DNA from: Pogonophryne albipinna
Taxonomy: Eukaryota; Chordata; Actinopteri; Perciformes; Artedidraconidae
Assembly: GCA_028583405.1 (NCBI GenBank)
Contig: CM053259.1
Location: 22,700,734 to 22,764,733 of the forward strand
Direction: 5' to 3'
Length of the DNA: 64,000 nt
Shown: piece by piece, positions 38,500 to 49,798 of the stretch
Layout of the letters: each line of letters opens with the position of its first letter
Position numbering within the stretch: the stretch's first letter is position 1
Translations under genes and position numbers: made by a program
Notes under the pieces: model-generated
Database searches by the model: none
Told to the model about the DNA's origin: nothing
What the model saw: the letters and a program-made list of their open reading frames with translations, nothing else

Positions 38500-38895
38500 G
38501 TAATTACAAGGTGAGAGAAAATAAATCCGAATCCTCCTATTAAACTTATTTTATTTACTTTTCCATGTTGTACATATACTTACTTGTATTACATGTTGAC
38601 AAAGGTGGGACCAAGTCATTGTTTTGCAAGTCTGAGTCAAGTCTCAAGTCTTTGCGCTCAAGTCCGAGTCAAGTCTCAAGTCTTTGCGCTCAAGTTCAAG
38701 TCAAGTCTCAAGTCTTTGCACTCAAGTAAAGTCCAAGTCCTAAACTTTGACAAAACGAGTCTTAAACAAGTCATTATGAGCTTTTCAACAAATGTAATTA
38801 CAAGGTGAGAGAAAATAAATCCACATCCTCCTATTAAACTTATTTTATTTACCTTTCCATGTTGTACATATACTTACTTGTATTACATGTTGACA
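38500..38895. repeat. CAAGTC minisatellite between 102-bp direct repeats, unit 1
   Basis: Direct repeats 38,500-38,601 and 38,794-38,895 begin gtaattacaaggtgag and end catgttgaca, with few differences. The DNA between them opens aaggtgggaccaagtc and consists of tandem caagtctcaagtctttgcg-like units. The centre resembles the right end of the hAT-like element at 11,450, but the flanking repeats are far too long for a target duplication. Confidence 0.85.
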
Positions 38896-39470
38896 CACCA
38901 CACACAGAGACACACCACACACACACCACAAACACACATAGACACCACAAACACACACAGAGAGACACACCACACACACACAGAGACACACACAATTGTG
39001 TTTATGCTTTTGAAAGTTCAAGGCATATGTTCATGTGTATAACAGAGGCAAAGATCTACTGTAACGCATTATGTCCTTGAGCAATATTATGTGTTTGGAA
39101 AGACATAAAAACACCATACTTCATAGTAAAGTTGCATTTTATAAAATGGTCATATAATAAGTCATTGTTGTAGCTTTTCAGCCCACATGTTAACTTCTTG
39201 AGTCACTCCTGTTTCTCATCACTGTCAAATTCAGAAGCTGTGGTTTTTTTTACACAAATAGCTTTACAATTCTAATATGTGCACCTACCACCAATGGGCG
39301 GTTGGAGTTAAGTGTTTTTTTGTTGTGGCAATTCAGATGGTTGTTTGCAAAATGCAATGTTATAAGTGTACACTACTGCACTTTGTCTAAAATGAACATT
39401 TTAAATAAAGTGAGGGGAATACAAATTACTGAGTTGTAGTCATTTGAATTACTTATATTGATAGCGCTAT
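38896..39470. other. CA/GA-rich block and unassigned spacer, unit 1
   Basis: Positions 38,896-38,992 are an irregular cacaca/gagaca mixture. The rest, up to the gag remnant, has no recognisable feature. Confidence 0.6.
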
Positions 39471-39482
39471 TTGGATTAAATT

Positions 39483-39970
39483 ATGTTAAGTGCAAATAAC
39501 TCAATCCTACAACATAAACTGAATGACCTGTCCTCGACTGGGTATCCTTTCCCTCCCCCGGAGTACAACCCTGGCAATCCGGCTGGCCCACCTCAACCAC
39601 CTCCACCGCCACTACAAGCCCCAGCCATGCAGTCAACAGACTCCCCGTCAACTCCAAGTTCGTCCACCCCCATCAGCCCCAAGTAGATGGGGACAACAGC
39701 GGGATAAACAAACCTGATGCCCAAGCAGGTGTTTGGGGGACACCTCAGTAATGCCTTTCTCAACGGACTCACAGACACAGCGCAAGCTACGCAGAATGCT
39801 GGCCGCTCACAATACCGAGGGAGAGGCAGAGGAGGTTTTCCGAGGACGAGAAGCAAGACCTTCATTTGACGAAAGATGTTTCAAGTGAGGCAGTGTTGAA
39901 CATTGGATTCTGGGACTGCTCAAAGAACACTGGCAGTGGAGGCAGAGGGGGACAGCAAGGACGGGGCCAT
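39483..39970 (+). pseudogene. retroviral gag remnant (proline-rich and nucleocapsid), unit 1
   Basis: A 67-residue open frame ends in a Pro-rich linker (39,540-39,686). Further on, an Arg/Gly-rich stretch leads to a zinc-knuckle-like Cys-Phe-Lys...His at about 39,876-39,905. The second knuckle Cys position is a TGA stop, and the final part is in another frame. Basic Gly/Arg/Gln sequence continues to about 39,985. Matrix and capsid are missing. Confidence 0.7.
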
Positions 39971-40061
39971 TCACAATCAGACTGACCTACACCAGATGGG
40001 GAGGAAGGGGCCCGATCGAGCGAGACGGAAATTCAGCCAGCAGCATCTGAACAGGGAAGTG

Positions 40062-40223
<162 letters not shown>

Positions 40224-40263
40224 CATGCCATTGAGTAATTGGAAAATGTAGAAGACACATTCT

Positions 40264-40584
40264 GTGGTAAAAAGGGCAGATTTGCCTGATTGCAAATTTA
40301 GTGGTAGATTTATTCACTCAATAGGAGCGGCTAGGGTAACTGTGAAGGAGAAGTTTTTGTATCACTTCAGAGTAAAGATAACGGTGATGACAGTCATCCA
40401 TTTCCCACAGCAGTCAAAAACAGTTTTCTTTTATCATCTGTTCTGCCCAATAAATTTACTGGGCAGAGATCTGATTCTCCGGTTCGGCTTAGACCTCATT
40501 TTTCCACAAATGAGGGTCTTAAAGTCCGACAGCCATCTCCTACGATTGTTCAAAAACTGGCATTTGATGATAAAGAACTGGTGA
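40264..40584 (+). pseudogene. retroviral protease remnant, unit 1
   Basis: The 106-residue frame holds Asn-Leu-Leu-Gly-Arg-Asp-Leu near residues 64-70, the conserved C-terminal motif of retroviral aspartic proteases. The active-site D-T/S-G is not found in this frame; the CA tract and a stop lie where the N-terminal part should be. Confidence 0.75.
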
Positions 40585-40817
40585 ATGTGTATCAATGGCT
40601 GCTGACATATCCTGATTCTCAGGCGTTGTTGCGTTTGACTGATCAACGTGTTTTTCCACCTGCTGTGTTCATGGAGACTTCTTATTTGCATTGTACTGCT
40701 AACGTTGTTGATGATCCGTGTAAATGCTATGATGAGAGTTTTCTGTTAGAATGTGTGAATGATGAGCTCATGCTTAAAACTATGTATTGGAGTTTGCTGC
40801 GCAGAGCTGGTTCCTGA
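40581..40817 (+). pseudogene. pol segment between protease and RT, unit 1
   Basis: This 78-residue frame overlaps the end of the protease frame. It has no named motif. Its place between protease and RT makes it the pol linker. It ends in a stop, after which RT-related sequence resumes in other frames. Confidence 0.55.
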
Positions 40818-40906
40818 TACACTCACACCCACACAACACAAGCTGTGTCAAATCCCAGGGGCGGTCCACACATTTCACTAGCCAGGGGACCCACTGATAG
40901 AGGGAT

Positions 40907-41903
40907 TTGGGTCCAATCGTTAAAGATTGGGAGTCAGTCACTGATTGGGCACCTACACACACAGAATATGTCATGTACTCTATGTCACGTGACATGTATA
41001 AGATGAAAATCTGCACGAACGTAGCCGTTCTGCGCACATTGCTGTTGGTTGAGGAGGATGACGTTGGTGATGCTATTTTTTCACCTTTACGGGTAATTCT
41101 CATATCTCTGAGCTTCCTGCCGCGCTTTCAGATGTGCCATACTCACTCTGGGCAGCTCACAGATATGACGTAGGTTTAATGTCCACGTTCCGTTCAAACC
41201 CCAGTACCCATTGAAACGTGAAGCTGTTGATGGCATTCGGCCAGTGTTTACCTCTCTGTTTAAACAAGGGGTCATTATTCCGTGTAACGATTCCGGTACG
41301 CACTCCAGTGTTTCCTGTCAAAAAGATCAGAGACAAACCTCCTGACGAGTGGAGATTTGTCCAGGATTTACGAGCTGTAAATGCAGCTGTGCATGCACGC
41401 TCGTCCCGAATCCTTATCTGATTATTTCCCTCTGCAGCATTTTTTTTTTACTGTCATAAGATCTCTCAAATGCATTTTTCAGTGTTCCTGTACACAAAGA
41501 CAGTCAATTTTGGTTCACATTTGAATATAATGGTAAACCTTACACATTCACACGTTTGTGTCAAGGCTACTGTGAATCTCCTACTGTGTACAACCAGGCA
41601 TTGTGTACAAGGTTGGCCTCTCTCCAAGTTTCTAAAGGCACCGCTCTCATCCAGTATGTTGATGACCTCATGATTTGCGCACCCACAACAGAACAGTGTG
41701 GAGCTGATACCATTTCCTTGTTAAAACACCTCGCAGCCGAGGGCCACAAGGCCAGTTTGTCAAAACTCCAATATGTACAAAGAACAATTACATTTTTGGG
41801 TCATGTCATTTCAGGAGAGGGGAAAGCGCTTTCAGATAAGCGTATTGCATCATTGGCTATTTTGACAAAACCTGTCACTAAGCGACAGATGATGTCATTT
41901 TGA
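40907..41903 (+). pseudogene. retroviral reverse transcriptase, fragmented, unit 1
   Basis: RT is spread over several frames. The fingers region is in 41,218-41,421, with Pro-Val-Phe-Pro-Val-Lys-Lys and Trp-Arg-Phe-Val-Gln-Asp-Leu-Arg. The palm is in 41,556-41,903, with Tyr-Val-Asp-Asp at residues 34-37 and Phe-Leu-Gly-His-Val-Ile later. At least three shifts or stops separate these parts. After about 41,900 the reading is lost and a 2-kb block of other repeats follows. Confidence 0.87.
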
Positions 41904-42009
41904 CGTATGTGTTCATAACACACGGCTGTTGTTATGCTTGCTGTGATGTTACATTAGTCCGTTCTCTGCTTGTAATTATGCCGAAGCTTCAAAGTTGTAT
42001 TTATCATCT

Positions 42010-44090
42010 GAATTTGCCGAAACAAGTTTAATATTCTGAAAGCCAATACTTTGTTATTCGAAAACAGATGAAAACAAACGGTCTTTTATACAAAATGGAA
42101 GTATTATACAAGTAAAACTACATGTTGCTTTAATCCCATGTAATTATAGAATGAACACAGTCTTCCTTTGAAGATGTATAAGTCAGGTGTCTTGAGTAGT
42201 CAAAATTACCTACAAATCATTATTTTCCACTTGTTACCATTGTGAGTCTATTTTTATGCAGCTCTGCGTGATTGTGTGGCTACAATTCAGACTAATACAC
42301 TACCAGAGGTGGAATAAGTACTCAGATCTTGAACTTGAGTAAAAGTAGAAGTACTCAGATCTTGTACTTGATTAAAAGTAGAAGTACCAGAGTGTAGGAA
42401 TACTCTGTTACAGTAAAAGTATTCAAAATGTTCCTCAAGTGAAAGTAGAAAAGTATTCTCATCAAAATATAGTTAAAGTAGCTACAGTAAAAGTAGTCTT
42501 TGTGCAGATTGGTCCATTTCAGAATAATATATATGATATGTTTTATAATGATTGATCATGAAAGTGTTCTCAAAGCTGGTAAAGGTGCAGCTAGTTTGAA
42601 TGACTTTGTATACTGTAGGCTAGCTTGTGGATTTACTCCAGGTGGAACTAAAGTCTGATTTAACACTTGATTAGATATCGCATCATTCATCCACATCATT
42701 CTGTGATGTAACTAAAGGTATTAAATACATGTAGTGAAGGAAAAGTACACCATGTACCTCTGACTTATGTTCACTGCCAACCTAAAAGTACCTCAAAAAT
42801 AGTAATCAATGATGTATTGAAAAGTTATCTGGCTGATTGTTTTATATCGGCTCAGCCAGGTTATATGGGAGGCCCAGTCTACGTACACTCTAAAAAACAA
42901 TGCCTTGGCTTAACAAAGGAAATCAAGGCAATAGGTTGCATCGATGGTTATTGAGTTAAGACAACTTCTAATGAAATTGTGTTAAAGCAACAAAGTTATT
43001 TGAGTTAGGGGAGAAGGCTTTTCCTCTATAATCAGAGGTGTTTTCAATTACCACTTACTTAATAATTGGTAGCATAAACACAAGTTTTTAAGTTGATTAT
43101 TCTAAAAGTTCCAACTTGTTTTACCGTATGATTTAAATGTAATATTAAGTTGTATGTACTTAATTACCACATGTTGAACATGAACACATGTTTTTAAGTT
43201 GACAACCATTTATAAATTAAGTTGCTCCAAATAATATTGTATTCAATAGGGTTTTTCTCTTAGCTTTTTATGTTTTTGCCGAAAGAAATTAATTGATTCC
43301 ACAACAAAAATATTAGGCAATTCACTTTTTATTTTTGAACTGCAGTTGTTTATTTCAACACATGTTTCAATCAGGAGAGTTTGAATTTCAAGTTGTATTT
43401 GAATGACAAAAGATGACACTCACCTTAAAATGTCCTTTGTATATTTCTATTTGTCCTAACTGTGGGAACTTGTCCAGGCATCTTAAGTGGGAGTGGACTT
43501 GAAATCCTTAACTCAAGGTGTAGAACAATTAAGTTATCAAGCCAATTGCATTACTTACTTCAACTTGAATTTAGTTTGAAGTCAATTAACGCAGAAATCA
43601 GAGTTCAAATGACACAATATTAAGTTGATGTAATTACCAACATTATTACGTCAACACAACTTATAAATTAATGTTTGCAACTTAAAATGTTTATCTAAAT
43701 CAATTAACTCACATTTTTATCTTGGAACCATGCATTTAATTAAGTGGAGGTGAAAGGTCGCCTGAATTCGTTTTTAGACGTACAGATCACTCATTTTGAA
43801 ATATTAAACTTAGTTTTCTTTTCTTAAATTTTTCATCCTCGTGTAAAATGCTATCACATTTGGTTGTTTATAGCATAAAGAACATCTGATTTAATGTGAG
43901 GTAGGGAAATAATCATTTGAGTATATGTGCATATAAATATGTAATTTACAACAGCTGTAGGATGCTGGAAAAGTGCTTGAATTTGACTTTGGAAAAGGTG
44001 TAAGAACCCTCTTATGCTTTTGCCTGAAGACGGTGACGAATACGACTGTGTGCACACCTAGACCGGACTTAAAGGACGTTCCTCTGACCA
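42010..44090. mobile_element. nested repeats inserted between RT and RNase H, unit 1
   Basis: Two blocks stand out. At 42,304-42,510 there is aagtactcagatcttg-type repeat sequence like that at 14,258. At about 42,885-43,745 there is an AT-rich element that starts cactctaaaaaacaatgcc and carries many ttaagttg / caacttaa words in both orientations. The rest is unassigned. The same insertion is in unit 2, so it predates the amplification. Confidence 0.65.
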
Positions 44091-44984
44091 ACGCTGACCT
44101 CATTTTGTATGTTGATGGGTCTGCCTTTCCAAGGGGGCACTAATCGGGTGGGTTTTTCTGTTGTTTCAGATTCTGCGGTACTCCGTTCCGGACCAATCCC
44201 ATGTCACCTCTCAGCACAAGCAGCAGAGCTCATCGCACTAACTGAAGCCTGCACGTTTGCAGAAGGCAAAACTGTGACTATATACACTGACTCACGTTAT
44301 GCTTTTGGGGTAGTACACGATTTTGGGGCTATTTGGAAGTGTAGACAATTTCTGAAATCTGATGGAAAACCAGTACTTAACCATGTACTGATTCCTCTCG
44401 CACCTCACGCACACTCATTTGTTAAAATCCCTGTCTCCTCCTTCTATCACAAAATGTTGTCACTGACTTCCATGCAGCAGCTAGCTACACCAGTTGAGAA
44501 GGCTCAGTGGAAGGCTGTTGGGGCTGTTTTTGACCCAACCTCCAGCATCTGGGTTGGTCCAAATTCCAATCCATGTCTCCCAAGACATTTCTTCCCTCAT
44601 TTTGCTAAGTTGACACATGGGTTGGATCATGTGTCAAAAGGGGGGATGTTAGAGGCTATCAATCAGGAGTGGTTCACAAGGGGGTTCACAGTAACAGCTC
44701 AAAAGCACTGTGAAGCATGCCTAATTTGCATTATGCAAAATTCTGGTAGACCAGTAAAGGTTACAGGACCCGGAGCACATCCACCTCCCACCAGGCCATT
44801 TGAGCACCTAATGCTGGATTTCATTGAGCTTAGCCCATCAGAGGGTAAGAAGCACTGTCTGGTGGTGGTTGACATGTGGTCCAAATGGGTTGAAGCTTTC
44901 CCAGTAAAAGCACAGACAGCAAATGCTGTTGTGCTTATCATCCACAGAGTGGGGGTGGGGTGGAAAGAGAGAACGGCACAATAA
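44091..44984 (+). pseudogene. retroviral RNase H and integrase, unit 1
   Basis: RNase H motifs appear as Val-Asp-Gly-Ser (about 44,112, in a different frame), Ala-Glu-Leu (residues 39-41 of the frame starting 44,109) and Thr-Asp-Ser (60-62). Integrase follows: a His-X3-His...Cys-X2-Cys zinc motif near residues 170-210 and the first core Asp in Met-Leu-Asp-Phe. Around 44,935 the frame jumps from the first half of the core directly to sequence near the Glu helix, so the region with the second catalytic Asp is deleted. Unit 1 has Thr where unit 2 has Pro in Gln-Gln-Leu-Ala-X-Pro. Confidence 0.88.
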
Positions 44985-45167
44985 AAACCAAACTAGCAAA
45001 ATGCTGTGCAGACACAGGTCTGTCATGGACACAAGCTCTGCCCATTGTGCTGATGGACATGCGGAAGGAAAAGAACACGGAGACAACTCAGCCCATTTGA
45101 AATCCTTTTTGGGGCTCCTCCACAGATTGGACTCAAGGCTCCAGGATGTCCTCTTCCCTCCACAACT

Positions 45168-45440
45168 TTGTGTGAGGATGCTATGTTGTCATATTGTGTT
45201 AACCTGTCATCCACTTTAGCAGCCTTGCCTACCCCTGCCACTGGTCCACTTCACCATCTCCAACCCGGCAACTTCGTGCTGGTCAAGGATTTCCGGAGAA
45301 AGAGCTGGAAATCCAATCATTGGCAAGGTCCCTACCAGGTGCTCCTCGTCACCCAGACAGCGGTCAAGGTCGCCGAGAGAGCTACGTGGGTCCACGCCAG
45401 CCACTGCAAGGTCGTAGTCACAGGAAAGGAGAAACGGTAG
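45168..45440 (+). pseudogene. integrase C-terminal domain, unit 1
   Basis: The frame has Val-Leu-Val-Lys-Asp, Trp-Gln-Gly-Pro-Tyr-Gln-Val-Leu-Leu and Trp-Val-His-Ala-Ser-His-Cys-Lys, the SH3-like DNA-binding domain of murine-leukaemia-type integrases. It is separated from the core by stops between 44,985 and 45,167. Confidence 0.88.
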
Positions 45441-45548
45441 AAGCAGACGACAACAAGTGACGTCTCCTAGTCACCAACGGAGACGACAACAAGTGACGTG
45501 TCCTAGTCACCACCAGCACCACACTTGCACTACATACACCAAAACACA

Positions 45549-45995
45549 CTACACACAAGGTGTCACGAGCGACTGCCAGCTGAGCGGTTCCATATGCCTC
45601 TGGTTCCTCGTTTGTGTTACCGGGGTGCGGAGTCTGACTGTCCGTGTCACAAACTCGACCGATGGAATACACACACACCCCATGGAGCATTCCCGCCTCG
45701 TGATGAGGGCTCGCCTGGAAAGACGACAATGCAACCGTGAGCAATGTGCGGATACTACTGGAGAGTCTGGACAATCATAGAATGGTTCCTCTGCATATTT
45801 GCCCTGGCGATCATTTTCGGCCTATTAATCAATTGTACCTGTTTGATTATCCCAATACTGAAGAAGTGCGTTTCCAGCATGGTATCCTCAGCTTTCGTTC
45901 AGTATGCTGCTATTCCATTACACGGCAATCCTTTGCGTCACAGTGAGATAGACCAGATAGAATCAGAAGAGTCTGATTTCGACACTACAATATAA
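45549..45995 (+). pseudogene. env remnant: leader-like segment and membrane anchor, unit 1
   Basis: A hydrophobic Leu/Val/Cys stretch at about 45,590-45,630 looks like an env leader. The frame 45,744-45,995 (83 residues) has a long hydrophobic segment at residues about 9-37 followed by a short acidic tail, like the membrane anchor and cytoplasmic tail of a transmembrane subunit. Nearly all of the surface subunit and the ectodomain are missing, so env has a large internal deletion and could not mediate entry. Confidence 0.65.
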
Positions 45996-46177
45996 TCCAT
46001 GTGAATCCTCCTTTTATGCTTACATTATATTGGAGTCTGTCCTCCACAAAAACAGCCAGTTTTCTATGATATATTTGTGATGTGTTTACTTAAACCAGCG
46101 ATGGAGTGTATTCATTGATGTGTTATATCAGTCTGTCCTGTCATTTGGTTTATTTTCATGATTGATCAAGTATGATC

Positions 46178-46189
46178 AAAAGGGGGGAA
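46178..46189 (+). promoter_or_regulatory. polypurine tract, unit 1
   Basis: aaaaggggggaa directly before the LTR. This is the site that primes plus-strand DNA in retroviruses. Confidence 0.9.
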
Positions 46190-46712
46190 TGTAGTGGAAA
46201 TTTCATATTTCACCTTATATGTCTTATGTTACCTTATATGCTAAACCAAATGCTTCTCATAACATTGTCTAAAACACCTATATCATTTCCTGAGATGTGC
46301 GGTCTTCTTCTCATACTCTAATGTGGGTTTTTATTCCCAAGCGCTTCAAGGCCACACAGCTGATTTGGCAGACTATGTTGAGGCTACTCCTCTTTAACCA
46401 AAGTCTCCCTATTCTGAGACACTATCTACAGCTCAAGGACAGGTGTCTAATAACAATGAGACCGTGTGAAGACAGATTTCTGAACTTCCCGTCCTTCCTG
46501 TATATAAGCTTTGCTATTTTATTATATCTGCGCACACTCCTGCAGACTATTTTATACTCTGTGAGACCTGTGACTTTGTATTGCGTTTTATGTATTTGAA
46601 GCTTCAAATAAATTAACCAGAAAGACAACTCTGTCCGTTTCACCATTTATTTGTTGATCACTCTGACTTGTGTATCTCCACCGTATTGACTGGGTCTAAG
46701 ATTTCCATAACA
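46190..46712 (+). mobile_element. retroviral 3' LTR, unit 1
   Basis: 523 bp, from tgtagtggaaatttc to gatttccataaca (TG...CA). TATATAA at 46,501-46,507 and AATAAA at 46,607-46,612 are about 105 bp apart, as in a U3-R layout. There is no second LTR in the unit. Confidence 0.9.
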
Positions 46713-47248
46713 TCACTCACACATGCTCCACGGCAGCAGGGTGCGCTACTGAGTCCATTGGGAAGGCGGGAGGTTGAGCAAAGCATGGAACAGCCCTTGC
46801 AGTCTGATGACAGCGGTGTTTCTCGCGGTCCAGCGATCTGGGTCAGTGTTATAGTGATACTATTATAAACAAGGTGAATTTAGCGATCACAACGAAAACA
46901 GCCAAGACACATATTGAGCCCAGAAAATGAATGTTATTAGGGCTGTAAATATAATAAGCCTTTGTCTAAAATGGACAACATTGTAACTAAGGAGATTTAA
47001 ACTATACAGCGATTCTGCACTCGGTCAATCAGCTGCTCTTCATTTTCTTTCCTGCTATATTCAATGAGTGATACAAATATTTTTTACCACAAGTTCTTAA
47101 TAAAAGTGACACTGTTGGACTCGGTACTCGTTGACTGCTAACAGAAATAAAATGAAGTACTTTACTTTGTACTTGTGAGTACTCTGTCAGAGTCCCCTCC
47201 ATAGTACATAATGCATGTTTTCTGCTATCTTTGATGAATGATAAAAAT
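46713..47248. repeat. 537-bp segment, second copy (B'), unit 1
   Basis: Nearly identical to 37,246-37,782; differences include gggtgcgc for gggggcgc and one missing C in cccttgcag. It begins exactly at the LTR end and stops at the unit junction (gataaaaat|c|tatttttg). Confidence 0.93.
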
Positions 47249-47249
47249 C

Positions 47250-47349
47250 TATTTTTGTATAGATGTTACAACTATACAGAGCTTTGGCAATACTCTATGT
47301 AAATATGGTCATGCTAATACAGCTATTGAATTGAATTGAATTGAATTGA
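47250..47349 (+). mobile_element. LINE 3' tail, unit 2
   Basis: Begins abruptly at the duplication junction and ends in (ttgaa)n. Confidence 0.7.
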
Positions 47350-47379
47350 TAGATCTTTATACTCAGAGCTCAGGGAGTT

Positions 47380-48100
47380 TTGATATTTCACAACGCTATC
47401 CAGGATGACCTCACCAACCTCCCCACTTCACCTAGACCCAGATTTCAGAGGTGGATCTGGGTTAACACGGCCTCGCCTAACAACACTCGCAGAATAAAAG
47501 GCACTCAAGGCCTTTTTAATTTAACCATGAGCTACAGGAGGGATGCAGATATCCATGTCCACTGGAGACTGACTCTCAAGAAGGACACGGATGAAGATTT
47601 TGTGCTTCCCAGGAAGGAACGACTGCTTTGTTTGATTCTTGATAGAGGTGACCCCACATACAAGCATGGAAGAGCTACTATGAAGAGCTTACTAAACACA
47701 TAAAGGTGGATGTCTTTTACAGCTTGTCTGCCAGTTTCTCAAAGAGTAAGAACTATTTCCAGACTGTCAGCAGCTGCAAATTCTACCTTTCCTTTGAGAG
47801 TTCAACTCACAGAGATTACATTACAGAATCGTTCAATGGACCTCTTGCAGCTGGCACTGTGCCGATAGTTTTGGGCCCCCCGAGAAGGAACTATGAGGAT
47901 TCAGCCCCAGGTTCCTCCTTCCTTCATACTGTACATGTAAATTACTTTCCTCATGCCACAAAAACTGGTTGAGTTCCTCCTGTGGCTGGATAAGGATCAC
48001 GAGGCTTATATGAGATATTTGATTGGCGGCAATTTTATACTGAACTCATCCTACTGAAGAGAATCGTACGTTTTCACACGCTATCTGCCAGGCCTGCTAT
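47380..48100 (+). pseudogene. alpha-1,3-fucosyltransferase (GT10) fragment, unit 2
   Basis: The frame opens at 47,380 with the Phe-His-Asn-Ala segment and runs to 47,703. It breaks because the C run at 47,652-47,655 has four C where the other units have five; 47,706-47,972 continues in the correct frame. The shared extra A in the Thr-Lys codons then ends it as in the other units. The AGA codon that is a stop in unit 1 is intact here. Since this unit has many homopolymer differences, the C deletion could be a consensus error. Confidence 0.87.
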
Positions 48101-48536
48101 CATGTGAGTGCGAACAGGGTGTGTACATAGTTTCCCTTTGAATATTTGCATGCCCACATGTTTCTGTCAGCAGACTGAAAACTGTGGGTCTAATTTCCTG
48201 CCATAACTCCACAAACAAACTAAACAGGTTTTACAAATGCCTCATGATTCACTAACAAACACAATGTGGTTTTCAAATACAAAACACCATCTAAAAACTA
48301 ATGCATTTAGTTTTGCAAAGAAAAAAAACGTATCTATCAAACAAACACATAACATTTTTCTAATAAATCATGTTTCAGAGACAAATTCAGCATAGGTTTT
48401 ACAAGTACACAACTTTTTTTTACAAGTACAACACTTTTTTTTACAAGTACAACACTTTTTCTTCTCACGCCGGAATATTACTGCCAAAAGTCACGTAATA
48501 TTCCGCCGTGGCTGGCTCATACACACTCACACATGC

Positions 48537-49072
48537 TCACTCACACATGCTCCACGGCAGCAGGGGGCGCTACTGAGTCCATTGGGAAGGCGGGAGGTTG
48601 AGCAAAGCATGGAACAGCCCTTGCCAGTCTGATGACAGCGGTGTTTCTCGCGGTCCAGCGATCTGGGTCAGTGTTATAGTGATACTATTATAAACAAGGT
48701 GAATTTAGCGATCACAACGAAAACAGCCAAGACACATATTGAGCCCAGAAAATGAATGTTATTAGGGCTGTAAATATAATAAGCCTTTGTCTAAAATGGA
48801 CAACATTGTAACTAAGGAGATTTAAACTATACAGCGATTCTGCACTCGGTCAATCAGCTGCTCTTCATTTTCTTTCCTGCTATATTCAATGAGTGATACA
48901 AATATTTTTTACCACAAGTTCTTAATAAAAGTGACACTGTTGGACTCGGTACTCGTTGACTGCTAACAGAAATAAAATGAAGTACTTTACTTTGTACTTG
49001 TGAGTACTCTGTCAGAGTCCCCTCCATAGTACATAATGCATGTTTTCTGCTATCTTTGATGAATGATACAAA
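48537..49072. repeat. 537-bp segment (copy B), unit 2
   Basis: Same as 37,246-37,782, except near its end, where gatacaaat replaces gataaaaat. Unit 3 shares this change. Confidence 0.92.
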
Positions 49073-49463
49073 TAAAATGTTACCATTAGTTCTTAATGAA
49101 ATTGATACTGTTTGACTTTGTAATAGTAAGCCTACTACTAACAATACATTGAAGTGCTTTTACTGTGTATTGTTTGAGAAATACTCTGTCAAAGTCCCCT
49201 GCTGAGAACAAAATCAAGCCACTTCTGCTAAGTTTGATGAGGGAATTCTTTTTGTTGCCATTAGTTCTTCGTGAGATTGATCCTGTTGGACTCAGTACCA
49301 CTGAAACTACCCCCACAAGTACTATGAAGTACTTATTGTGTACTTTTCCAGTAATCCTCTGTCAATGTCCCCTCCTGAGTACAAGAATGCATGTTTTTCT
49401 TTTAATAAGCGTTAAAAAACCTTTCTTCATGAGACTTATATTGTTGGACAGAGTATTTTAAGA
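48919..49463. repeat. degenerate tandem repeat of about 170 bp, unit 2
   Basis: Three to four copies as in unit 1. One T is lost in the ttctttttgttg run. Confidence 0.78.
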
Positions 49464-49798
49464 GGATGGTAGACATGATATCAGCAATACTTCCAGTCAG
49501 TACTCCGGCAGCAGCATTTTTTACCCCATGGAAAAGTCCTTTAGAGTCTGGGCCTAGATAGCGGGTCACACATATCCTTCAGCAAAGTGGACACACTCTT
49601 GTGACTCGTGTTGGCCCTCTTATGGGGCTGCTCTCTTTTAAATATGATTATTTATCTGCTCCTAGTTCATTCCTCTTAGATTCTTCCATCAGTCCCAGTC
49701 ATCGCATGTCAGTCCATAGAGCTTCGAAAAATGTGTCCAATTCAACAAAATGTTTTTGTGAAGGTCAGAGCTAAATTATAGATTGTTTGATTGTGTAA

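Noticed and set aside
38641..38760. CRISPR-like regular repeats (caagtctcaagtc)
   Set aside because: Spacers are not unique, repeats are contiguous and diverged, and the context is a vertebrate genome. It is a minisatellite.
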